The notes below the pieces were generated by a model that had not been told where the DNA came from, did not search any database, and worked only from the letters and a program-made list of their open reading frames with translations. The translations under genes were made by a program, and so were the position numbers. Below, piece by piece: positions 1 to 11,500 of a DNA stretch of 64,000 bases. This stretch comes from Trichobilharzia regenti (lineage: Eukaryota > Platyhelminthes > Trematoda > Strigeidida > Schistosomatidae), in the NCBI GenBank assembly GCA_944472135.2, contig OX235267.1, positions 23,601,349 through 23,665,348 on the forward strand, written 5' to 3'. How positions within the stretch are numbered: position 1 is the first letter of the stretch; each line of letters starts with the position of its first letter.

Positions 1-318
1 TTATTAGATGTATCACACAGTGAAACAGTATCAGTATTTACTGGATGACAAGGTTTCTAACACAATTTATTGTTCATAATCATATCAATTGTAATCACTC
101 GACTTTGAAACTTGGGCTTTATAATTTTCTTTGTCTTCTACTATTTGTCGTAGAATTTTCTAGATATCTGGGATAGGTGTTGAATCATTCCTATTACATG
201 TATTTGCAGTTGATTCGATAAACAAAGCTTCTGTTATCAATCTCTCCCTCGATGTACCCTGTGACATTAGATTTTAAAACTGTCATTCTATCCCATCCTA
301 TTGTATGGTTGTGTGTAA
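1..318 (-). repeat. inverted terminal arm, left (PLE copy A)
   Basis: The reverse complement of 1-318 matches 1102-1419 nearly base for base; I saw one substitution in the outer 50 bp. The inner end is sharp: identity stops after TTACACAC (1102 onward on the right, up to 318 on the left). It is the inverted copy of the end of the PLE, covering the last part of the GIY-YIG domain and the 3' UTR. Confidence 0.9.
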
Positions 319-1101
319 GATATAGATAGATTTTTCGAATACATCAGCTCGAGGGTAAAGGCAATTCAATTCACTTATGAACTGGAAAATCAGGAAGGGG
401 AGCTTCCAATGTTAGGTTTGCAGTGTAAAACGGAAAGAAGATGGGAAGTTAAACACACTAGTGTGTTTACAGGAAACCCACACATTCACACAGATATTTG
501 GACTTCCAATCATCCCATCCTATGTCAGTAAAAATAGGATTAGTGAAATGTTTAAATGACAGAGCACAAAAACTAAGTAGTACCAAGGAAAACCAAGACA
601 GGAAATGATACACATAAAGGAAGCCTTGAAACTTAATAATTACCCTGATAAATTAGTCACGAAATATGTAAGGAAATGTAAAAATAAAATATATAATGAT
701 AGTAGCGATAGTGATAATATTAATAACAATAATAATATTAATGACGACACCAACGGCAAGGAATCTAAGTCATCAGTAGTAATTCTATACGAGGAAGGAA
801 CCTCGGAAACCTTACGCAGAATTCTTAACAAGGCAGGAATAAAAGTGGCATTCAAATCCACAAACTCGATTAGAAACAAGCTTTGTCATTTAAAGGATCA
901 ATCCTGTGGAGCCTTTAAAACAAAACAATTTAGTTTATCTAATACCCTACTGGAATGATTGTCAGGTCAAATACATAGATCAAACTAGTAGAACAGCGGC
1001 AGTCAGACTAACCGAACATAAAAGCCTAGCAAAATCTAGATTAGTTGACCCAAATTAGGTAAGAAATCTACAAAATAGTTCAGCTATAGCACTACATGCA
1101 G

Positions 1102-1419
1102 TTACACACAACCATACAATAGGATGGGATAGAATGACAGTTTTAAAATCTAATGTCACAGGGTACATCGAGGGAGAGATTGATAACAGAAGCTTTGTTT
1201 ATCGAATCAACTGCAAATACATGAAATAGGAATGATTCAACACCTATCCCAGATATCTAGAAAATTCTACGACAAATAGTAGAAGACAAAGAAAATTATA
1301 AAGCCCAAGTTTCAAAGTCGAGTGATTACAATTGATATGATTATGAACAATAAATTGTGTTAGAAACCTTGTCATCCAGTAAATACTGATACTGTTTCAC
1401 TGTGTGATGCATCTAATAA
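1102..1419 (+). repeat. inverted terminal arm, right (PLE copy A)
   Basis: This is the 3' end of PLE copy A in coding orientation. It starts inside the codons for THNHTIGWDR and runs through the stop codons and 3' UTR to the last base shared with the left arm at 1419. Confidence 0.9.
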
Positions 1420-2170
1420 ACAAACTAATATGAAATTCACTGGTAAAAATAATTTAATACATATAGACTAATAACTTAAGATAACCTTATATTCCTTAGG
1501 TTTCACTATAACCTTCTTGTAACAATCCTCAATGTAGGACCGATTCATGATGATAAACACAATGTATGTTAAAAATCGTAATATAACTTGTCTTATTAAA
1601 TGTTACAGGTTGTACACAGCTGACGAGAACCGGCAAAGTAGTATGGATTCGTATTGTCCTTCACCAATATCAGTTGTATCTCTGTTCAAATTTATAAAGG
1701 GGAATATTCGTGTACGATATTATTTATTGGTTGACTATCTTACGTTGGAATGCAGATAAGATACTCCCCCGGTGACCTGATTAAATCACTGGGCTACCAG
1801 AATTTCTATTCATTAAACTGCTTAGACTTTTATGCATCTCTTTTGTGTTATTTGTGCAGTTATATCAAATGACCACTAAATGAACTCGCGCGCATGTTTA
1901 ATTAACTTTCAAGTAGACGCTGTGTAATTCTTCAAGGAAATGGGGGGGGGTTAGAAGTGTACAGAATTGGTTCTCTCTCCCTCTGTTTATATGCAAGGAA
2001 AGCTAAGTCACAATATGTACACCGAATTATTACTTTACATGGAAATACTGTATGAAGAGAACATATTTTGGAACTAAATAGGCTGAAAATTTCTGTACTG
2101 TAAGTCCACATATTGTCTGAAATAAAGCTTTATTATTTCTTATAAAACCCAAAGTATAAGAGCCTATGCT
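1420..2170. other. no gene recognised
   Basis: AT-rich sequence with short open segments only; nothing resembled a known family, and the expected next CSN1 exon is not here. Confidence 0.5.
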
Positions 2171-2171
2171 A

Positions 2172-2345
2172 CACAGAGTGGTTAGGACGCTCGCCGATGA
2201 TCCACAAGGTCCGGCGTTCGATCCCCTGCTGACGCACACCTGATATTTATCGTCGGTCATCAAAATTTGGGCTACCGATATCACATGCTGAAAATTCCAT
2301 ACCTGTACCAAAAAAACGGTGTGGAATCAAACTGTAATCAAAAAT
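2172..2345 (+). mobile_element. tRNA-derived SINE, body type 2
   Basis: A tRNA-like head (GTGGTTAGGACGCTCGCC and a B-box-like GTTCGATCCC) is followed by a body containing TTTGGGCTACCGATATC and ATTCCATACCTGTACC and an A-rich end. The same head and body recur at 58695-58870. It lies in the last visible CSN1 intron region, downstream of exon 8. Confidence 0.8.
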
Positions 2346-2385
2346 AAAAAAAAGAAATAAGAAACAAATAATTACAAATATTTAC

Positions 2386-2523
2386 CTGTTTATGTGAATC
2401 AATACGAGCTTTAATACTGCCATCTTGTATAAGTACAGCAAGTTCATTTTCTAAACCGGCCACATTTGTATCAAATGCTTTAGCCATATGATTTAAATCA
2501 GCGGAAGAATACGGACTGAAGTA
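2386..2523 (-). CDS. CSN1: CSN1 exon 8, winged-helix part of PCI
   Basis: Forty-six codons from [17 protein letters not shown] to KARIDSHKQ, matching human YFSPYVSADMHRMAAAF and ISARVDSHSK. Acceptor TGTTTAG, donor CAG|GTAAAT. The following exon, expected to encode the equivalent of ILYARDVDQRS, was not found between 1 and 2385 and so should lie left of the window. Confidence 0.93.
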
Positions 2524-5500
2524 CTAAACAGTTAACACATATAAGAAAAAAGATGTAAAAATGAAGAACTAAAAGTTTCAACATAGACATCGAATTAGCT
2601 AGGCATTTCTGAACATATGACAAAGGAGTGAGAAAGTACCTGAACTATAATCAAATTAAATAATAATAATACTAACAATTTTCCTGAGAAAACAAACTGG
2701 TTATAATGGCCACGTCAAAGACAAAGACCGAATATACTACTTCTTTTGGATCAGTAATGCTTCAGGTATGCTCAGAAATCTTGACCTCAATTCTTACGAA
2801 AGATTTCATCTGGCCATGTATAATACTTTGAAGAATTTCCCAGAAGCAACTGATTATCACGAGTTCAGCATATGATGTTATTAAACGAAAGGAACACTTA
2901 TGTTCCCCCTTCGCTAGCCAAACTGGATAGGATTCAAGGAGGCATTTTACAAGCTGATGCATAATACGAATGATGTACTCCACAGAAGCAAGTCGATTGA
3001 CATATGCATTTTGATGTGGCCCGAAGCGACGTGTTGGCCAAATAATTTCTCAAAAGAATGGATACTGAACAAAGAGTACTCTTTTCGATAACCCCTTCTT
3101 CATCAGGCTCTACAGTTATGTATACATTATAGTGAATGAATGAATGAATTAGTGTTATAAACAACAATAATGTTTAAATAACGTCGAGACAATAACATCA
3201 ACTGATAACAGTTCAATAGCATCAACATAACAATAAACTGAATGTCATAGATATTAGGAAAGATAATATTACGAATTCATGAATTTATAGTCTCTACTGA
3301 AGGTCGGGGCAGTAGTAGGGGGTGAACTTGCTTCTTTTGAAAACAGAGCGCTGGTTGTTTGAGGCGAATCGCAATAGCCTCTGCTATTTGGATCATGCGG
3401 TGCTTCGATGATTTCAGCAATTTATTAGGCACCCAGTAGACTACACAGAAGGATTCTTCCAAGCTGGCTTTGTGGCCGGTTTGCACCAGAAGGTCTTATT
3501 TGTGGAAGTGGTAATGGTTTTAACTACAACTTTACTTAGCCATAGTGGGGGATGTTCTCGAGCTGGCACGAAAAATCAAGTTCCTAGAGCAACGGCCAAT
3601 AGAACTCGCTCCACAAGCGCAGTTGAATTGGTAGATACAATTTGAAGTGGCTAATCTAGGTACTTCATCTTTCAGTCGAGGCAGCACCATCGGTCGTGTA
3701 GAGAATGATACGTGTGGTTCGGCAGCATTAAAAGTTCTTTGAACTGATTTTCTTAATTTTCTTGTAATTATCTTAGCTTGGTATATCGCCCTTGAACTGT
3801 AGTCGTATATAAAGTGGCTTCTTGTTTACAGATAGTGAGTAGTCCTTTTCCGCTTTCTTTGTCATGTATTTCTTGATAAATTTTTCGGGATATCTATAAT
3901 TTAATTTATAATTATTTCTTCCAAGAAAATTTTATTCGGAGACTGGCAGCAAGGTATATTTTACTGAGAGATTTTGAAAGCCGTTTCTGGAGAACTTTTA
4001 CCTCCAGATCACTTTCAAATTCGACATTCAGTAGCGAAATCTTTTGAGACCACCCCTTCCTTCAGCCGCGTTCTTGAGTTTCAGGTTATCCCTACAAATC
4101 TAAGCAAGGGGCCATTTTCCACAAGGAATCATCAGCGATTGTGTGACTCTTCTTCTAGGAAAATTGCTTCGAGAAACATGAATGTCCAAAGTCCGAATCT
4201 CAGACAAAAGCACATACGCTGAAACGCTACAATCTCTACCAAACTGATGCAGTTCGTTTTCAGTTGCCTGAAGTTGAACAGAATATCTCACGAAACTCTT
4301 ACGTCCTACCTACTGATTAAGGAACGCTATTCAAGAACTACATTGCTACGGTCACTAAGAGAAGAATCGCTGATGTGGTTATAAAGTAATCACAGGAGTA
4401 TCCTTTACTTCTTGTCCCAATAAGATAAAATGAATGCCCCACTGGTTTCAATGCTTACACTGGTGACCTGCATATTTATACATTTTCAAAACATTGCACA
4501 TTTGCAGGAAAATCAATACTGAGATAAAAAATAAATGATAGTGTTTAATGATTTTCAGTTCGTGATTACCAGTAAATTGATAGTATCTTTCTGTATTAGA
4601 AAATGATTAAGATATTTCTTTAATGAAGATAACTGATATACAAACTCGTTGAAATAGGCGTTGATATTATAAGTAATGACAGTCATGAACGATCAAGGCA
4701 GTATTAACAGACGGTGTAGAATTCATTAGCTGGTTATGTCTTAATAGGCTGTACGTACTTCTTTTGAATGCATAGTTTAGGTTTAACGGTTCGAATACCT
4801 ATCGCCTCAGTTGTGTGCAGTAGACGAATACGAGGTATATTGGAAAGATTCGGTGGGATGCGATGAATTACTTTGAAAGCTCTTGTTTTCTCCACTACAC
4901 GACCACTATCAATTAAATGTGACAAAACTGAGCTACGGATTGTTTTCCCTTGCCCTTTGCCAAACCACGATGGGAGATGTTCACTAACACGTTGGTTAAG
5001 CTGTCTAGTAGTACGCCCAATATAACTGTCACACCAGGTGCAGTTGAATTGATAAATGCACATAGATGTGGCAAAACTATCTAGCTTGTCCTTCGTTTGC
5101 GTCCCAGTTATTCGTCAGCTAGAGAATGACAAACATTGGTATGCTGCATAAAACGTTCTCCGTATACTCCTGGAAAGTCGCTGGAACAAAATCTCACTAG
5201 ATAAGTCACCATTAAATTGTAACTTAATAGATAGAGGCTTCCTACGTGCAGTCAGAGTCTCAATTTTTCTCTATGATGTTTTCATATGTTTCTTTATGAA
5301 ACTACTCGGATAGCCCATCTCCCTTACAATCAAGCATTACTTAATCGGTTCATTTGTTTTTACTAGCCTTTATCGACTACTTCCACCTGAACATTTGTTT
5401 GTTTAATCATGCTGTTTTTTTCATTATTCGTGTTTTCACAGATCTTTTTAATTCTTCTCTTTCTGAATGTAGTATGAATATGTAATATGATGATTCATCG

Positions 5501-8500
5501 TAAAAATATTTTTGATAAGTATGCTAACCAGTTTTTTCCTCAATTATTTTGTTACTCAGCTATATCATTTCTTCTTTCTTAAAATCGAGGTTGTATTATT
5601 GTATTTCATTATTATTTTGTATCGAGCATTGCTTGGTGCTTATACTGTACGAAACTCGTGTTTTAAAAATGCATAGGCAAATTAATACACCGGCTAACAA
5701 TCAAATGTCTGTGAACTGAAACACCAAGTCAATAGCGAATTCAACTATGTTCCCGGGCAACGAGTTTTGCACTTGTTGTGTGAGGGCTATTGATGCTACC
5801 CAGTTAACCAGACTGAAGTAGATGGGGCTGGATTCCAGCCAACAATGAACCAAGTCTCCACTGTACAATGAAAAAATACAATTCCTTGTCACACAACTTC
5901 TACACTGAATAAAACAAACAGAATTTATTTCTAATTTTGCCAGTATCAGAATAAAATGATATATAGACGTAAAGTGGAGAGTGCAGAACTAACTAACCTG
6001 ACAAAGGGCACGTGATCGAATCTCTTTGCATAGTGTAGTTACATGATCAGATAAAAATATATCCAGTTTTAAAAAATTGCGTAATTTATTTAAACGACCT
6101 AAACATGCTGCATAGTCAGCTTGATGAAATGATTGCAGCATATCACGACAAGCAGGTTCAGCTTCTAAGAGTAAGCGTAAAGATGTACTGCCAAGAACCA
6201 ATGTTGCTAATTCTGTACGCTCAAAAGTAGCTAAACTGCATAGTGTTATGAAAAATGCTAAATCTGATACAGTTACAATTCGACTTATAGGTGATTCACA
6301 ATGATCAGGATTAACCTTAAAAAAAAAACAAGAAAGAAGTAATACTTATTCAATAGGGAAAAACAAACAGGTTTTGAGGATCAAAATCACAATATTAATC
6401 AACTCTTATCCCTCCAGTGGGACTCTATTACACATTTTTCATATGTAAAGAAGCTGAACACATGCCCATTCCAACATCGGAATTGAGGAAATTATTACTA
6501 AATTATTATGTACCAAAAATGTCCAATTCCAATTCAACGGGCGTCTGTTCCGTCAGGTTGATGGTGTCGCAATGGGAAGTCCTTTGGGACTTATTCTGGT
6601 CACGCCTAGAAACCAGTACCTTGCAGCAACATATACAAGAAACGGATGTATACTTAAGATATGTTGATGACATTTTTATTGTCTGTGAAAGCAGATCAAA
6701 AGCGGAAGACATGTTGATAAAATTCAATTCATGCCATCTAAATCTCAATTTCACAGTAGAACACGAGGAAAACGATACTAATAAATTCCTAGACGTTTTT
6801 CTAGCCGAAATGAATGATGGCACAATCGAAAGATCTATATTTAGAAAGTCTTCATGGACAGGACAGTACATGCATTTCAAGAGCTTTGTTCCAATCCAGT
6901 ATAAAAAGAACTTAGTCAGAACACTGTTCAATAGAGCACGAAAAATTTGTTCTGACAGTACAATTGAGCATGAAATGAAATCTCTGAAGGATATTTTATC
7001 TAAGAATGGATATCCTCAGAAGTTCATTAATAAATACTCTAAAGAAACTACCCCCTGCAAAACAATTAAAACAGTTCCGAAGAAACCTGTCTATATCAGT
7101 TTGCAGTTCAAAGGAGATGACGTACACGAAGTAGTCAAACGAAAACTCGACAAAGCCATCAAGAGAACTTATTATGCTGCAAAACTTGTTATCCTTAACA
7201 CCACCAAGCGAGTGCTTCAACAATCTGGGAAAGACCAGTCGCCAATCCTCGACACTCCAAACTGCTCATATCAATTTGAGTGTGTTTGTGGCAGCAGATA
7301 CATAGGTCGTACGGAAAGGCGGTTGTCTACTCGCATGAAGGAGCATTTGCCAAAATGGTTGAAAACAGCTGAGTGCAAAGTGCCAAAATCCTCAATAACA
7401 AAACATCTTGTGGATTACGGATATGATATCGACGCGGTCAAGTCATTCACCATTGTCAACAAACAAAGAAACAAGAAGATGCTTGCAATTGCAGAGGCTT
7501 GTGCAATTCGAATTTATAAAACAGCTCTCTGTATACAAAAGGAGATGGTCGTGACTCTGAATCTACCATGGTAATATGTTTTATTTATTATTCTCTACTT
7601 GTTATTACTATTACTATTATTCTTGATTCATTTAAAACTATGCTTTATCAGGAAGATTATCTTAACTCACTTCAACACTATTATTATTGTTATTATAACT
7701 ATTACTATTGATATTAGTCTGTTTGCAGTTCTCGTTATATTCCCTAATGACTAATTGTTTATCTAAGTGATGTAATTGAAGCGTAATGCAATTTATCTTA
7801 ATTTTGATCTCTCATACTCTCTCTCCCCTTATCTATTTGAACATGACCTGATCTAAACATTCGCACCTGTCTTTCTGCATGCCTAATTCAATGTAGTTTG
7901 TTTACTTATCAGTCTTATATCTCCCAATGTAATTGCAAAAGTATATATATCCATGTATGTAGAGTATTTAGCTGACGAGTTCTACCGAAATTTGATGAAT
8001 TCATTAAATCCTGCTTTATTAACCTTTATTGCTTATTTTACATTTTTTTTAAATAACAGAATGTCCATGATATTGAAGATGCATAGTTTGAACCAAGAAG
8101 TTAAGGATACTTCGTGAAACTACCTAGATATTATTATTTCACGTGATATGGCGAATCAGCTTAAGCTGTCTAATTTCACTCAATGGGTCACGGGTTCGAC
8201 TCTTGCCCCATCTACTTCCACCGGGGCAACTAGATTGTACCATTATCCCCCACACAATAAGTCTGGCTTATAATCCAGTACTGGGTAACCGAAATAAATA
8301 CTTAAACTTTTTACTCAGCTCGACAGTGTGAATGTCCTACTCACCGTCACAGTCGTTTTTCTGCATTCAAGACAACAGACAGAAATCAATGACTCTCAAA
8401 ACTTTTAATACCAAAAAAATGATTTCTTGCCTTTTAAACTCAACAAAATCTTATAATAAACTATTATCATGATATAGCAGCGATTCTAATTTGCTTAGAC

Positions 8501-11500
8501 ACATAAAATCTTGAGAAAACTTATTTAGCGCATAGCTGTGAGTTAGACCATTACGGTCTAAGCTGAACATTGTTCATAATTTATTTGGACAGTAATTCTT
8601 TCATCGAAAGAATAATTCTGCATTGGTTAAAGCACACTTATCTTACTAAAGTTTACACACTAAACACAAATTCTCCTAAGCTTTCTATACAGAAATGAAA
8701 TTTTATTCCTCTCAACAGATCATTAGAATAAATTCAAACTACATTTTAGCTGCGTCAGTGGCATGGCGGTTAGGACGCTCGCCGATCAAGCACATGGTCC
8801 GGGATTCGATCCCCGGCTGACGCACTCCTTTACCTCGCTAAGCCAGAAATAATGCTGGTAAAGAGGAAAGGCTGGGCATGAAGCTAGCAACCCCGTCCTG
8901 CAAAATAAACACTGCTACAGAAAATTCAAGCCACTAGCTTGAGGCCCTATGTTCCACTGGGAACGTGAAGGGAAAAAAACATTTTAGTTACACAATCAAA
9001 AATAAGCCTGTTGTTGTTTTCCGGATTACAAAAATAAACACAATAATGTTAATTTTAAATTAGTGGATGCTTGTTCTACTACTACTTTTTTCTAGACAAA
9101 AACTGATTAACAGACTGGGTAGGCGTACACAAAATACGATTTGCTTACTTGAAGGAAATGCATAACAGCACCTCTATAATTACGAGAAGCCAATTCAACT
9201 AATCCAGCTGCGATAGCTAACTGAGTCCGGGCTTGGGCTAAAGCGTCACGATAACTTTGTCCACCAGTCATAGGCGCTTGTCCTAGGTGGCTGTCACTGG
9301 GTTGTCGAGATAAAACTCGACCTGTAGGATCCAAAAGACTAGAAGAACCACTACGTGCCATGGATTCGCCTAGTCTCATTGAACCTGATGTTCCGGAGGC
9401 TGTTGTTCGTGTACCCAGCCGAGATGTTGTGTCGGTACGATTCCGTTGCTGAGCGTTTAATTCAGATGCATTCGCACCTGTCAGTGAATTTGTATCACGT
9501 AATTCAGATAAACTGTTGGCCCGGGTAACATGTGCGCTAACATGAGACCAAGCACGCTGAAATATAGCTACCTGTAACATAGGAAAGAAAACATTACATT
9601 TGTATTCCATGGAAATTCTCTTAAACCCTTAAACAGACACCAAGGTCCCCGCCACAAGAGTTACCACATCAACATGCTCAGGCATAATGAGATTTCCATC
9701 ATCTCCCAGTTAAAACGATATTTCCAAAATCTGCTATCATGTGCTAATAACACTGAAATGCACATAAATCCAATAAGAATATTGCCGCAGCTACACAGAG
9801 GTTACTGTACATATTACTTGCGAGTGAGGGCTCCCATCAGTTATAAAGCCAGTTTCATATCCAAAATAAATTTAGCTGTATCCTTGGAGGATTTAAGATA
9901 GTATAACTGTGAGTGGACATTAACATGTATTTTAAGCAGTCCAAACAACTACTGTAATATACCTCTCAATGCTGAATAAAATCTATTCCATAGTACCTTC
10001 AGTGATATCCGCAACTAAACCAACCAGCTCAGAGAACACTACTAATTGCATATCAGTCCTTTCTCAATAATACAAACAATGTTAACTTTTATGATGCCTG
10101 TTTATCTATGACGTTTAAAACACAAACCTGGTACAATATGGGTACGATTTAAAGCAAGTATACTTGTCAGGATCATTCATCACTTCATGTTACTGTTGGG
10201 ATGGGATGAAAGGAAGAAACTGCAGCATGTTCACCAGTGATTGCGATTCTTGGCCATACTTGATATCGTTACGAGCCACCATATCAAACTATCGGACCCA
10301 AACTGGGTAGTCGCCGTGTACCTACGGATGCCAACCTAACACAAAGGGATCCTTCAACCCACAGGGCCACAGTATATACTGACCGCTGTTCTGCTTTTTC
10401 CATCCAGTCCCGAAGCCAGAAAACAGATATCGACCGGTATGGAAAATAACTTCACTATAGATCTGCACTAAAGACCCAAGTGAAGTATCTTGTTAACTGG
10501 GAAAACATCTCATATACGCTTATCCGAAGACACTGTGGTATTGACGAGTGGTCTGACTTGTGTCGATATCACAACATTCTGTTGTTGAATAAATTCACCT
10601 CTTGAATCTATCTATTAGAGTAGGATATTAATGAGAAGTGTATCAACAACATAAAAATCTTATTTGAACCATTTGTGGTAATGTTTGAACATATAACGAC
10701 TGTTACAATTAAGCAGGATTGTGTAAATTCTCTGTGCCGATTTAAATTTAAGACATACATCTTGTAAACAGTTACTGTCTGTCTGTCTGTTTTCTACATA
10801 GAACTTTGCACAAATGTGCGACAGTTCAAGTCGCCACACCCCGTGTAGCACGCGAAGCAAGAGAAGAAAGTACAAGAAAAGCATAATAGAAACAGTGAGC
10901 AGAGGTGTGAGACAAAGGAGTAATGAAGAAAAACAAAACAGTTTCATTGGAGATCATAAGTCACAAGGAGTGGATGCATCTGCGCCACTGAGAACGATTT
11001 TGAGCCATGTCACCAATTGTTTCTAACCACAGATTTTTACCGTCCCGAGGACCCCAACGAGGAAGTCTACACCTTCCTACGTGGCTTAGACCAACTGTTG
11101 TGGATTTCATTGACTGGTGCCATGTTTTTGTTTGACCGCCGCTAGCTTTTTTCCAGCCTGACCCTATATCCGCTAACATAGCTCGTCGAGGGAGGCGATG
11201 GCTTGGCATACGTAACACATGTCCTAACCATCTCAGTCTTTGTAGCTTCACAACTTCGTCGATTGATTTCCTCTGTTTACCTAGAACTCTACGCCTAACC
11301 TCAATGTTGCTCACCTTATTATGCCACTTCACACGGGAAATAGAGCGCAGGCACCTATGATCAAAGACAGCTAGTCTTTTCATGTCTTCCACTCTCAGTG
11401 GCCAGGTCTCACAACCATAAAGGAGGACGGAGCGGACTGATGAGCAGTACACCCGCCCTTTGGTCGATAGTCGAACATCTCGTCTACAAAGGTAGATTCG

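Larger units (their letters stand above)
1..1419 (+). mobile_element. Penelope-like element copy A with inverted terminal arms
   Basis: A 5'-truncated PLE lies on the plus strand. Positions 605-954 encode the spacer between reverse transcriptase and endonuclease (GTSETLRRILNKAGIKVAF, then K-D before the nuclease). From about 918 the nuclease continues in another frame with NNLVYLIP and KYIDQTSR, a GIY-YIG-type domain whose second Gly is Asp, then HAVTHNHTIGWDR. One in-frame stop (TAG near 1058) and the frame change show it is dead. The terminal 318 bp (1102-1419) recur in inverted orientation at 1-318 with very few mismatches. The left arm may extend off the window. Confidence 0.85.

Noticed and set aside
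2172..2250. tRNA gene at the SINE heads (also near 8760, 43580, 43690, 50350, 50680, 58700)
   Set aside because: A- and B-box-like sequences are present, but the cloverleaf arms and acceptor stem cannot be formed and the same heads are followed by shared SINE bodies.
1..2385. search for the next CSN1 exon encoding the ILYARDVDQRS-like block
   Set aside because: No matching minus-strand translation was found in any frame; the exon should lie beyond the left edge.
10814..11026. plus-strand open frame over the RTE fragment
   Set aside because: It is the antisense shadow of the RTE 3' UTR and C terminus on the minus strand.
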